Positions 54,089-64,000 of a stretch of 64,000 nucleotides of DNA are shown piece by piece. The notes under the pieces are model-generated. The model made no database searches. It was not told the DNA's origin and saw only the letters and a list, made by a program, of their open reading frames with translations. Location: assembly GCA_023435725.1 (NCBI GenBank), contig JAEYRD010000017.1, positions 12,032 to 76,031 of the forward strand, read 5' to 3'. The number at the start of each line of letters is the position of its first letter. Position 1 is the first letter of the stretch. Made by a program: the position numbers and the translations under genes. This DNA is from Pseudomonadota bacterium (GTDB taxonomy: Bacteria; Pseudomonadota; Alphaproteobacteria; Rhizobiales; Xanthobacteraceae).

Positions 54089-54918
54089 GACCCGCTCTCC
54101 ATCACGGCCACCGCCTCGTCCTCGTCGGCGCCGAGATACGCGGCGATCACCTTGGGATCGTCGCGGACCTCGCGCGGGGAGCCTTCCGCGATCTTGACGC
54201 CATGGTCCATCACCACGATGTGGTCGGAGATTTCCATCACCACCGACATGTCGTGCTCGATCAGGAGGATCGAGGTGCCGAGCTCGTTGCGGATCGAGAG
54301 TAGGAGCTCGCTCAACGCGGCGCTCTCGCGTGCATTGAGGCCGGCGGCAGGTTCGTCCAGGCACAATAGCGCGGGCTCGGTGCACATCGCGCGTGCGATT
54401 TCGAGCCGGCGCTGGTCGCCATAAGCGAGATTGCCGGCAGCATCGTCGGCGCGGTCGAGCAGGTTGACGCGCCTGAGCCAGTCGGTGGCGAGATCGATCG
54501 CCTGCTTTTCGGCGTCGCGATAGCCGGGCGTACCGACGAGGCCGAGGAAGGTGAAGCCGGAGGCGCGCATCAGAGTATTGTGCTGCGCCACCATCAGATT
54601 CTCCAGCGCGGTCATGCCGGGAAACAAGCGGATGTTCTGGAAGGTGCGCGCCACCTTGGCCTGCTTGGCGATGCGGAAATCGTTCAGCCGCTCCAGCGCG
54701 ATTGTCCTGCCGTCGTCATGGGTGAGGCGAATGGCGCCGCCGCTCGGCTTGTAGAAGCCGGTGATGCAGTTGAAGACGGTGGTCTTGCCGGCGCCGTTCG
54801 GTCCGATCAGCGCGGTGATCTTTTTCCGCTCGGCAGCAAAGGAGAGGTCCTGCACGGCGACGATGCCGCCGAAGCGCATCGCCAGCCGGTCGACGCTGAG
54901 AATCTTGTCGGCGCTCAT
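54085..54918 (-). CDS. livG: Branched-chain ABC transporter ATPase LivG (cluster 2)
   Basis: The 277-residue ATPase has Walker A GPNGAGKTT, RTFQNIRLFPGMTALENLMV, the signature region NLAYGDQRRLEIARAM and Walker B LLCLDEPAAGLNARES, with a C-terminal extension after EVRDDPKVIAAYLG. The ATG at 54918 overlaps the end of livM by 4 bases. Confidence 0.92.
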   Translation of the reverse strand: MSADKILSVDRLAMRFGGIVAVQDLSFAAERKKITALIGPNGAGKTTVFNCITGFYKPSGGAIRLTHDDGRTIALERLNDFRIAKQAKVARTFQNIRLFPGMTALENLMVAQHNTLMRASGFTFLGLVGTPGYRDAEKQAIDLATDWLRRVNLLDRADDAAGNLAYGDQRRLEIARAMCTEPALLCLDEPAAGLNARESAALSELLLSIRNELGTSILLIEHDMSVVMEISDHIVVMDHGVKIAEGSPREVRDDPKVIAAYLGADEDEAVAVMESGS

Positions 54919-56234
54919 CCGTGCCCTTCCTTGACGAGGTCGGAAGAGATCGCCTGCGCCTTGGTCAGGTACACGGTCGGTGCGCGGTGGCCGATCAGGC
55001 CGCGCGGCCGCCAGATCATGATCAGCACCATGGCCATGCCGAACACCAGCATGCGGTAGGTCTCGAGGCCGCGGAACAGTTCGAAGCCGCCGATCATGGC
55101 GAGCGCTGCAAGCGCGACGCCGAGCTGCGAGCCCATGCCGCCGAGCACGACGATGGCGAGCACCAGCGCCGATTCCTGGAAGGTGAAGGATTCCGGGCTG
55201 ATGAAGCCCTGGCGTGTCGCGAAGAACGCGCCGGCAAAGCCGCCGAACATTGCGCCCGTCGCGAATGCCGTAAGCTTGGTGGTCGTGGTGTTGATGCCGA
55301 GTGCGCGGCATGCGACCTCGTCCTCGCGCAAGGCTTCCCAGGCCCGCCCGATCGGCAGGCGGCGCAGGCGGATCGTCACCCAGTTGGTGAGGAGCGCGAG
55401 CGCCAGGATGAGGTAGAACAGGAAGACGATGCGATGGGTCGGCGAATATTCGATGCCGAGCTTGGCGGCGAGCCCGTCATCGCTGTTGTCGAGCGGGATG
55501 CCGAAGAACGAAGGGCGCGGAATTCCGGTGACGCCGTTCGGCCCGCCGGTCAGGTCCTGCCAGTTGATGATGACGAGGCGGATGATCTCGCCGAAGGCGA
55601 GGGTCACGATGGCGAGATAGTCGCCGCGCAGGCGCAGTACGGGGAAGCCGAGCAGCACGCCCCAGAACGCGGCGAGGATGCCTGCGAGGGGCAGGCAGAT
55701 CCAGAACGACCAGCCGAAATTGGTGGCGAGCAGGGCGTAGGAATAGGCGCCCACCGCGTAGAAGGCGACGTAGCCGAGGTCGAGCAGGCCGGCGAGACCG
55801 ACCACGACGTTGAGGCCCCAGCCCAGCATCACATAGGTGAGCACGAGGATCGCGAGGTCGAGGATGTAGCGCTGGTTATAGAAGATCACCGGCACCAGCA
55901 GCGTGAAGATCAGGAGCGCGGGCGCGAGGTAGCGGCCGACGAAGGACATGCCGCTTTTCACCGCCGGCGGCACCAGCTTCTCAGCGCCGGTCGGGCCGAT
56001 CCACTGCCGCAACAGCTCGATCACGATCGAGCCGCCGAACACCGCGGCGACGAGCGAAGCGAGGTCGCCGAAGCGCGTCCAATAGGTGAGCTGGCCGTCG
56101 GAACCCGCCTCTGTGCGAATGCCGACCATCAGCGAAAACAGCACCAGCGCGATCAGGGCGTTGACGAAGGCTGTCTTCAGGAGAAAGGGGATGCCCGTTG
56201 CAGGTTTGGCCGTCATGGTTGAGGGAGCTGTCAC
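54915..56234 (-). CDS. livM: Branched-chain ABC transporter permease LivM (cluster 2)
   Basis: The 439-residue permease has the extra N-terminal domain of true LivM proteins (DUF3382-like, about 1-110), then LGWGLNVVVGLAGLLDLGYV, LRLRGDYLAIVTLAFGEIIR, LTGGPNGVTGIPRP and LGGMGSQLGVALAAL. The start is either the GTG at 56234 or the ATG at 56216. It lies 9 bp after livH. Confidence 0.92.
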   Translation of the reverse strand: MTAPSTMTAKPATGIPFLLKTAFVNALIALVLFSLMVGIRTEAGSDGQLTYWTRFGDLASLVAAVFGGSIVIELLRQWIGPTGAEKLVPPAVKSGMSFVGRYLAPALLIFTLLVPVIFYNQRYILDLAILVLTYVMLGWGLNVVVGLAGLLDLGYVAFYAVGAYSYALLATNFGWSFWICLPLAGILAAFWGVLLGFPVLRLRGDYLAIVTLAFGEIIRLVIINWQDLTGGPNGVTGIPRPSFFGIPLDNSDDGLAAKLGIEYSPTHRIVFLFYLILALALLTNWVTIRLRRLPIGRAWEALREDEVACRALGINTTTTKLTAFATGAMFGGFAGAFFATRQGFISPESFTFQESALVLAIVVLGGMGSQLGVALAALAMIGGFELFRGLETYRMLVFGMAMVLIMIWRPRGLIGHRAPTVYLTKAQAISSDLVKEGHG

Positions 56235-56243
56235 GCGCGACCG

Positions 56244-57161
<918 letters not shown>

Positions 57162-57437
57162 GCGCTGCCGTACCAAACCTGACGCGGGCTCGAAGGGTGC
57201 TCTTCGAGAGAGTTCTTGGGCTCCGGCAGCCCTTGAGCATTCTTCCCATTTTGTAACAGGAGGGAACTGGCGGCCGCAACTGGCCAAGTCTTGGCATAAA
57301 GGCTTGTACAAAGGTCATTTCGTGACCGATGCCACCTTTCCGGTTCCGCATCTGCGAGGAACCGGGTTCCGCAAGGCAACCAAATTCGATGCCGTTTGTT
57401 GTCTCGTTTCTGACGTCCAACAAGGGAGTTTCCCCCC

Positions 57438-57614
57438 ATGACGAAGCAGCAGAACCAGAATCCGGGTCAGCAGGGTCAGAACCCCGGCCAGCAGCGCCCC
57501 GGCCAGCAGCAGGGCGGCGGCCAGAAACCCGGACAGCAGCAGCAGCATGACCCGATGCGCCAGGGCGACAAGCCCGGACAGCAGGGTGGTGGTCAGCACG
57601 GCCAGGACAAGTAG
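57438..57614 (+). CDS. PGQQ-repeat microprotein
   Basis: An ATG at 57438 opens 58 residues made almost only of Gln, Gly, Pro, Asn and Lys (MTKQQNQNPGQQGQNPGQQR, then further PGQQ units), with no hydrophobic segment. GGGAG lies 11 nt upstream and a hairpin terminator follows, so it looks like a real one-gene unit. It should be disordered. Role unknown. Confidence 0.65.
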   Translation: MTKQQNQNPGQQGQNPGQQRPGQQQGGGQKPGQQQQHDPMRQGDKPGQQGGGQHGQDK

Positions 57615-57638
57615 CTGGGGAGCCGAGAAGTGAAGAGC

Positions 57639-57665
57639 GCCTCGCCGAAAGGCGGGGCCTTTTTC
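57639..57665 (+). terminator. Rho-independent terminator of the PGQQ gene
   Basis: The stem GCCTCGCC with GGCGGGGC (one G-T pair) and GAAA loop is followed by TTTTTC, 25 bp past the stop codon. Confidence 0.8.
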
Positions 57666-57794
57666 TGTGGGCGCGTCGCCCATCGGGCCGGTTAAGGTAA
57701 ACAAAGGGTTTAAATTGCCGCCTCAGTCTGATGGGAGTTAGCTCCCGGCAAAGCCTTCCGTTGAAGGCGCGTAGCGGGCGAAGCGGGAAGCGGC

Positions 57795-58331
57795 ATGTTC
57801 AGGAATTGGCGGATCGGCTCGGTCAACGGCGCGCTGCTGGCGGCCTATTTCATCCCGGCCTGGACGCTGGTCGCCTTCAACATCATGGTGGCGCCGGTGC
57901 ACGGCCTCTATGAGCGGCCGAGCGTCGCAGTGGCGCTGTTCCTCAGCGACCATCTCCAGATGGCGGGGATGAGCACGGTGCGCGCCGCCTGGCTTCTGGC
58001 GTTGGGACGGCTGACCGTCGTGGCGTTCTTTGCGATCTACCTTGCGCTTCTCTGCATTCCCCGCGTCCGCAAGAGCGGCGGCAGCGACGAGGCGCTCGGG
58101 ATCGCGCTTGCAATCGGCAGCGTGATCTCGTTTGCAAGCATGGTGATGGCCTCGAAGGTCGGCGAGATGGCCGCGCTCCGGCTGCACGCCACCGAGCTCC
58201 TGCTCTTGCTCGGTGCCGCCATCGTGGTGGTAATCGAACGGCCCGAAGCGGCGCCGCAGGCCGCCCAGGCCCAGGCCAACGTTCCCGTGCCGCTAGGCCT
58301 TGAGCAGGCCGAGCTCCTGCACAATCGCTGA
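57795..58331 (+). CDS. Membrane protein of unknown function
   Basis: The 178-residue protein has four hydrophobic helices (about 12-34, 65-90, 100-122, 127-148) with short loops and an Ala/Pro/Gln-rich C-terminus. No family is recognised. Its 3' end overlaps the convergent pcaC gene by 39 bp, which is unusual. Confidence 0.6.
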   Translation: MFRNWRIGSVNGALLAAYFIPAWTLVAFNIMVAPVHGLYERPSVAVALFLSDHLQMAGMSTVRAAWLLALGRLTVVAFFAIYLALLCIPRVRKSGGSDEALGIALAIGSVISFASMVMASKVGEMAALRLHATELLLLLGAAIVVVIERPEAAPQAAQAQANVPVPLGLEQAELLHNR

Positions 58332-58685
58332 GGCTTCCTTGACGGCGTGGTTCACCGCGGGCACGCCGCAATAGATCGCCTGCTGGAGCAGGATCTCCTT
58401 GATGTCGTCGGGGGTGAAGCCGCCTTCTGCGAGTGCGGCGCGCACATGCAGGCGGAACTCGTCCCATTGCCCGAGCGCGACCATGGTGCCGATCACCAGC
58501 ACCCGCCGCGTGCGCTCGTCGAAATGCGGCCGCGTCCAGATCTCGCCCCAGGCGTAGCGCGTGATCATGTCCTGGAAATCGGTGTTGAACGCATTGCGGT
58601 TCGCGATCGACTTGTCGACCCAGGCATTGCCCAGCACTTTTCGGCGCACGTTCATGCCGGCATCGCGGCGCTTCTGGTCGTCCAT
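58293..58685 (-). CDS. pcaC: 4-carboxymuconolactone decarboxylase
   Basis: The 130-residue protein converts 4-carboxymuconolactone to 3-oxoadipate enol-lactone in the protocatechuate branch. It has RRKVLGNAWVDKSIANRNAF and WTRPHFDERTRRVLVIGTMV, and the CxxxH-like part AIYCGVPAVNHAVKEA. GGAGGAAAG precedes the ATG at 58685. It follows pcaD on the same strand across a palindromic repeat. Confidence 0.93.
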   Translation of the reverse strand: MDDQKRRDAGMNVRRKVLGNAWVDKSIANRNAFNTDFQDMITRYAWGEIWTRPHFDERTRRVLVIGTMVALGQWDEFRLHVRAALAEGGFTPDDIKEILLQQAIYCGVPAVNHAVKEASAIVQELGLLKA

Positions 58686-58709
58686 GTTCTTTCCTCCTCT
58701 CCGTCTCTC

Positions 58710-58790
58710 CGTCATTGCGAGCGCAGCGAAGCAATCCAGAGTGCTTCCGCGGTGGGATTTCTGGATTGCTTCGCTGCGCTCGCAATGACG
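58710..58790. repeat. Palindromic repeat with 31-bp perfect arms
   Basis: Arms 58710-58740 and 58760-58790 are exact inverted copies (core GTCATTGCGAGCGCAGCGAA) around a 19-nt loop. It is a common intergenic element of this group and sits between pcaD and pcaC, so it will be transcribed as a very stable hairpin. Confidence 0.92.
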
Positions 58791-58801
58791 GCGTTGTGAG
58801 A

Positions 58802-59584
58802 TCAGCGCTGCGTCAGGAAGCCAACCACTGCGTCGGTGAACGCGTGCGGCTGCTCGACGTTGGAAATGTGGGCGGCGTCGATGAGGGTCATGCTGGCGCC
58901 GGGAATCTTCGAGCGGATCAGTTCAGCCGCCGAGATCGGCGTCGCCATGTCGTGGCGGCCGGCGATCACCAATGTCGGACTCTTGATCTTCGGCAGCAAC
59001 TCGCGCTGGTCCAGCGTCGACAGCGCCTCGCAGCAGGCGAGATAGCCTTCGACGGGGGTGGCGAGCAGCATCGACTTCATCCTGGCGGTGATGTCAGGCT
59101 CGCGCTCGCGGAAATCCTGCGTCAGCCAGCCCGCGATCACGGCATCCGCGACCGCGGCGATGCCGCCCTTCTTCACGGTGTCGATGCGCTCCAGCCATTT
59201 GGTCGGCTCGGCATAGTAGCAGGAGGTGTTGGCGAGGATGAGCTTGCCGAATCGTTCAGGCGCATTCGCGCCCAGCCATTGCCCGACCATGCCGCCCATC
59301 GATAAGCCGCACCAATGCACCTTCTCAATGTTGAGGTCGTCGAGGATTGCGAGCACGTCGCGGCCGAACCGCTCCATCGTATAGGGGGCGGGCGGCACGC
59401 TGGACTTGCCGTGGCCGCGGCGGTCGTAGCGGATGACGCGGAACACCTGCGTCAGCGCCTTCATCTGCGGCTCCCACATCTGCAGCGTGCAGCCGAGCGA
59501 ATTGGAGAGCATCAGCGTCGGCCCGCCGTCGCGGCCCTCGACGGAGACGTTGATCAGGCAACCGTCGGCATCGATCATGGGCAT
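58802..59584 (-). CDS. pcaD: 3-oxoadipate enol-lactonase
   Basis: The 260-residue alpha/beta hydrolase opens the enol-lactone to 3-oxoadipate. It has the oxyanion region LMLSNSLGCTLQMWEPQM, YDRRGHGKSS, the nucleophile elbow CGLSMGGMVG, and the acid and His of the triad in VIAGRHDMATP and AAHISNVEQP. GGAGA lies before the ATG at 59584. It follows pcaB by 93 bp, across a repeat copy. Confidence 0.94.
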   Translation of the reverse strand: MPMIDADGCLINVSVEGRDGGPTLMLSNSLGCTLQMWEPQMKALTQVFRVIRYDRRGHGKSSVPPAPYTMERFGRDVLAILDDLNIEKVHWCGLSMGGMVGQWLGANAPERFGKLILANTSCYYAEPTKWLERIDTVKKGGIAAVADAVIAGWLTQDFREREPDITARMKSMLLATPVEGYLACCEALSTLDQRELLPKIKSPTLVIAGRHDMATPISAAELIRSKIPGASMTLIDAAHISNVEQPHAFTDAVVGFLTQR

Positions 59585-59602
59585 GCGGCGTCTCCGTTCT
59601 GG

Positions 59603-59678
59603 TGCATGATCCGGCCCCGAAGAACCGCGTTCGCGCAAAGCGTGCAGCGGTCTTCCGAGACGATCATGCTCAAACAAT
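59603..59678. repeat. Second copy of the GCATGATC intergenic element
   Basis: GCATGATCCGG at the left and GATCATGCTCAAACAAT at the right (59662-59678) match the element at 36264. The copy ends exactly at the pcaB stop codon. Confidence 0.75.
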
Positions 59679-61033
59679 CAGTCGCGATCGAGGCTGTCGA
59701 GCAGCCGGTCGATCAGGGCTTGGGAAGCCCCTTGATAGGCCATCGGCTCGAACAATACCGCAATTTTTTCCGGCGGCAGGTGCGCGGTGACCTGCGAATC
59801 GGCTGACAGCACCTCGCGCAGATGTTTTTTCCCGGCCACCGCGCGCTTGCTCGCGGCCTCGATGAGATGATGCGCATCGCTCTTGCCGATCTTCTCGGCC
59901 AGCGCGAAGGTGACCGCTTCCGCCATGATCAGGCCGTGCGTCGCATCGAGGTTGCTGCGCATGCGCGCCGCGTCGACGTCGAGCCCTTCGGCGATGTCGA
60001 CGATGGCGGCGAGCGCGCCGGAAGTGACCAGCATCAATTGCGGCAGCGTCGGCCATTCCGCGTGCCAGGGCCCGGCGCTGCGCTCGTGGTCCTGCACCTG
60101 CGCGGCGAGAATGGTCGCGGCGAGCTGCGGGGCCATGGTGGCCGCGCCCAGGGCGCTCGCGGCGGCGACCGGATTGCGCTTGTGCGGCATGGTCGAGGAG
60201 CCGCCGCGGCCTTCGCCGGCGGGCTCGAACGCTTCGGCGACATCGGTCTGCATCATCAGCGAGACGTCGCGCGCAATCTTGCCGCAGCTCCCGGCGAGAA
60301 TCGCGAACGCCGATGCGGCCTCTGCGATACGGTCGCGATGGGTGTGCCAGGGCGCTTCCGGCAATTGCAGGTTCAGATCCTGCGCCAGTCGTTCGGCGAC
60401 CGCGAGCCCCTTGTCGCCGAGAGCGGCGAGCGTGCCGGCGGCGCCGCCGAATTGCAGCGCGAGGCCCTCGCGGCGCAGCCGCCGCAGGCGGCAGCGGGCG
60501 CGGCCAAGGCTTGCGGCATATTCGGCAGCTTTCAGCCCGAACGGCATCGGCAGCGCGTGCTGCAGCCAGGTCCGCGCCACCATCGCGGTGTTGCGATGGC
60601 TGCGTGCCAGCGCGGCAAAGCCCTTGATGGCGCGGCTGAGGTCGGCATCCAGCGCATCGATGCCGGCGCGAAGCGTGAGCATGGTCGCGGTATCGATGAC
60701 GTCCTGGCTGGTCGCGCCCCAATGCACGTAGCGCGCAGCCGCCGCATCGGCCCTCGCGACATTGGCGGTCAGCGCCTTGACCAGGGGGATCGCTAGATTG
60801 CCGGACCGCGTCGCGGCCTCGGCCAGCGCGGCCATGTCGAAGGTATCAGCCTTGCAGGAGGCTTCGATCGGGGTGACCGCAGCTGCGGGAATCACACCGG
60901 CAGCGGCCTCGGCCCGAGCCAGAGCTGCCTCGAAATCGAGCATGTTCTGCAGGACAGACCGGTCGTCGCAGATCGCGCGCATGGCTGGGCTCGACAGCAT
61001 CGGCGCGAGCAGGGGGGAGAGGGCTGTACTCAT
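59678..61033 (-). CDS. pcaB: 3-carboxy-cis,cis-muconate cycloisomerase
   Basis: The 451-residue fumarase-superfamily enzyme makes 4-carboxymuconolactone. It has YVHWGATSQDVIDTATMLTL, the ARTWLQHALPMPFGLKAAEY block and the signature GRGGSSTMPHKRNPVAAASA. It begins the pcaB-pcaD-pcaC unit. The ring-cleaving pcaHG genes are not in the window. Confidence 0.94.
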   Translation of the reverse strand: MSTALSPLLAPMLSSPAMRAICDDRSVLQNMLDFEAALARAEAAAGVIPAAAVTPIEASCKADTFDMAALAEAATRSGNLAIPLVKALTANVARADAAAARYVHWGATSQDVIDTATMLTLRAGIDALDADLSRAIKGFAALARSHRNTAMVARTWLQHALPMPFGLKAAEYAASLGRARCRLRRLRREGLALQFGGAAGTLAALGDKGLAVAERLAQDLNLQLPEAPWHTHRDRIAEAASAFAILAGSCGKIARDVSLMMQTDVAEAFEPAGEGRGGSSTMPHKRNPVAAASALGAATMAPQLAATILAAQVQDHERSAGPWHAEWPTLPQLMLVTSGALAAIVDIAEGLDVDAARMRSNLDATHGLIMAEAVTFALAEKIGKSDAHHLIEAASKRAVAGKKHLREVLSADSQVTAHLPPEKIAVLFEPMAYQGASQALIDRLLDSLDRD

Positions 61034-61205
61034 CTTGCGCGGGACCTAATCACCATGCTCCGGCTGTGCCAATCCCAAACCGGCCGCACAAGATTTTTTG
61101 CAGTTGCGAATATGCATTGCACTTGACCAGGGACCGCCCTTTCCTTTGCGGCCTTCGTGCGTTACTTGAGCAGTATTATAGTGATGCGATCTCGGGAGGC
61201 GACCC

Positions 61206-61652
61206 ATGGCCATGACAATGAACGGCGAAGTCCAACTTGCGGCGCCGCGCGAGGCCGTGTGGGCCAAGCTCAACGATCCCGAGGTGCTCAAAGCCTGCAT
61301 CCCCGGCTGCGAGGAGCTGGAGAAGACCGACGACGGCGGCTTTCGCGCGACGGCGAAAATGAAGGTCGGCCCGGTGTCGGCGCGCTTCAAGGGCAAGGTG
61401 ATGCTGAGCGATCTCGACCCGCCGAACGGCTACAAGATCTCTGGTGAAGGCGAGGGCGGGGTGGCTGGATTCGCGAAGGGCGGCGCCGTGGTCAAGCTCG
61501 CGGAGAAGGACGGCGGCACGCTGCTGTCCTACGACGTCGAGGCGCAGATCGGCGGCAAGTTGGCGCAGCTCGGCCAGCGCCTGATCAACGGCACCGCCAA
61601 GAAGCTGGCTGACGAATTTTTCGCGAACTTCGCCAAGGCGGTACAGGGCTGA
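61206..61652 (+). CDS. coxG: CoxG-like SRPBCC protein
   Basis: The 148-residue protein has the CoxG opening MNGEVQLAAPREAVWAKLND followed by PEVLKACIPGCEELEK, and a C-terminal helix KKLADEFFANFAKAV that may touch the membrane. CoxG anchors carbon monoxide dehydrogenase in some bacteria. It leads a cluster with coxS, coxM and a MoxR ATPase. Confidence 0.88.
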   Translation: MAMTMNGEVQLAAPREAVWAKLNDPEVLKACIPGCEELEKTDDGGFRATAKMKVGPVSARFKGKVMLSDLDPPNGYKISGEGEGGVAGFAKGGAVVKLAEKDGGTLLSYDVEAQIGGKLAQLGQRLINGTAKKLADEFFANFAKAVQG

Positions 61653-61807
61653 AGGCCCGATCGATACCCTTCGCATAGCGCCTTTTCGGCATGGCGCCTT
61701 GCGCCCGGGGCGATGTTGCCCCCGGGCATAATGGCCCATATGATGGGTTGGAATAATTATAAGAACCGCTTCGACGGGACCCGTCGGGGTGCTGATAGAG
61801 AGTGCTT

Positions 61808-62293
<486 letters not shown>

Positions 62294-62326
62294 CCCGCGC
62301 GCGCATTCCGCGATCAGGACACCCTC

Positions 62327-63133
62327 ATGTACGAATTCAAATATCATCGCCCCGGGACCGTGCGGCAGGCAGCCAACCTCCTGGTGAAGAACGAAGACGC
62401 CAAGGTGATCGCCGGCGGCCACACGCTGATTCCCGTCATGAAGCAGCGCCTCGCCAGCCCGCCGCACCTGGTCGACCTCTCCCACATCGAGGGGCTCAAT
62501 ACGATCGAGATGAAGGGCCGCTCGCTGGCGATCGGCGCGACCGCCAAGCATGCCGAGGTCGCAAGCTCCGCGATCGTCGGTGAGGCGATCCCGGCGCTCG
62601 CGAGCCTTGCCGGCCAGATCGGCGATCCCGCCGTGCGCCACAAGGGCACCATCGGCGGCTCGCTCGCCAACAACGATCCGACCGCGGACTATCCGGCTGC
62701 GGTGCTCGCGCTCGGCGCGACCATCGTCACCAACAAGCGCCGCCTCAAGGCCGAAGAGTATTTCCAGGGCCTGTTCTCGACCGCGCTGGAAGCCGACGAG
62801 ATCATCACCAAGGTTCTGTTCCCGCTGCCGAAGAAGGCGGCCTATATCAAGTTCCGCAACCAGGCCTCGCGTTATGCGTTGGTCGGCGTGTTCGTGGCAC
62901 GGCGTCCGTCGGACGTGCGGGTCGCCGTCACCGGCGCCGGCTCCGACGGCGTGTTCCGCATCACCGCGTTCGAGGAGGCCCTGAAGAAGCGCTTCGCGTC
63001 GAAAGCGCTGGAAGGCATCGAGGTGCCGGCGGAAGGCCTCAACAGCGACATCCACGGCAGCGCCGAGTACCGCGCGCACCTCATCGGGGTGCTGACGCGG
63101 CGCGCCGTGGACGCCGCCAATGCCAAGGAGTGA
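62327..63133 (+). CDS. coxM: CO dehydrogenase family medium (FAD) subunit
   Basis: The 268-residue FAD-binding subunit has AKVIAGGHTLIPVMKQRLA near 30, then LAGQIGDPAVRHKGTIGGSL and NNDPTADYPAAVLALGATIV, the usual FAD motifs. It begins 33 bp after coxS and is followed 64 bp later by the MoxR gene. Confidence 0.93.
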   Translation: MYEFKYHRPGTVRQAANLLVKNEDAKVIAGGHTLIPVMKQRLASPPHLVDLSHIEGLNTIEMKGRSLAIGATAKHAEVASSAIVGEAIPALASLAGQIGDPAVRHKGTIGGSLANNDPTADYPAAVLALGATIVTNKRRLKAEEYFQGLFSTALEADEIITKVLFPLPKKAAYIKFRNQASRYALVGVFVARRPSDVRVAVTGAGSDGVFRITAFEEALKKRFASKALEGIEVPAEGLNSDIHGSAEYRAHLIGVLTRRAVDAANAKE

Positions 63134-63197
63134 GTGATCCTCACGATTTGGCCCAATACTTGCCCCCGGTGAGGGCGTAAGCAAGACTGGCTCTTTC

Positions 63198-64000
<803 letters not shown>

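Noticed and set aside
57286..57310. TTGGCATAAAGGCTTGT as a second sigma-54 promoter before the PGQQ gene
   Set aside because: The GG-to-GC spacing is wrong and the -12 element is TTGT, so it does not fit.

Overview
The window is a high-GC alphaproteobacterial chromosome segment, most probably from Bradyrhizobium or a close relative in the Nitrobacteraceae. The reasons are the gene content (two branched-chain amino-acid type ABC operons, pca aromatic degradation genes, carbon monoxide dehydrogenase family genes, egtB-egtD, a FixK/FNR-type box), the high-GC codon use, and several palindromic intergenic repeat families of the kind that litter these genomes. No rRNA, tRNA, prophage, insertion sequence or CRISPR array was recognised. 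Gene names come from reading the translations; no database was searched.

Layout. 1-12.2 kb: an edge-truncated acyltransferase, a DUF1328 membrane peptide, a DUF427 protein, bolA, an LtrA-like membrane protein, a secreted protein of unknown role, egtD and egtB (ergothioneine synthesis, minus strand), the monothiol glutaredoxin grxD, a macrodomain protein, two tandem serine hydrolases of the beta-lactamase family, a threonine aldolase and rpsD. 12.4-18.3 kb: an E2-like acyltransferase, a cupin, an HpaI-type aldolase, murI, a cytochrome b561, a membrane protein with a cyclic-nucleotide-binding domain, and a soluble SecD-like protein. 18.4-27 kb: a liv-type transporter operon ending in a RidA-like protein, with a divergent LysR regulator and an acyl-CoA synthetase. 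27-32 kb is a sensory block: a PAS/GGDEF/EAL protein, a Crp/Fnr regulator and a globin-coupled chemoreceptor, with a perfect FixK/FNR-type box between the last two. 32-38.3 kb: an M20 hydrolase, purB, a TetR regulator, a small unknown, a secreted metallo-beta-lactamase-fold protein and a CBS protein.

38.4-45.1 kb is the most unusual block. A NarL-type two-component system is divergent from a tight five-gene set. That set encodes an ExbB/TolQ/MotA-type channel protein, a one-TM partner with a periplasmic beta-rich domain, a two-TM protein with a Pro-rich tail, a calcineurin-type phosphatase, and a Ser/Thr kinase fused to a universal-stress (Usp) domain. It looks like an ion-driven envelope machine tied to a kinase/phosphatase pair, and I cannot match it to a described system.

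45-64 kb: two small proteins, rpe, an EF-hand protein behind a textbook sigma-54 promoter, a P1-family peptidase, a large hybrid histidine kinase and a lone receiver protein. A second, complete liv operon (H-M-G-F-K) follows, then a PGQQ-repeat microprotein, a membrane protein, and pcaB-pcaD-pcaC with repeats in both gaps. The right end holds coxG, coxS, coxM and a truncated MoxR/CoxD ATPase, with no catalytic coxL between coxS and coxM.
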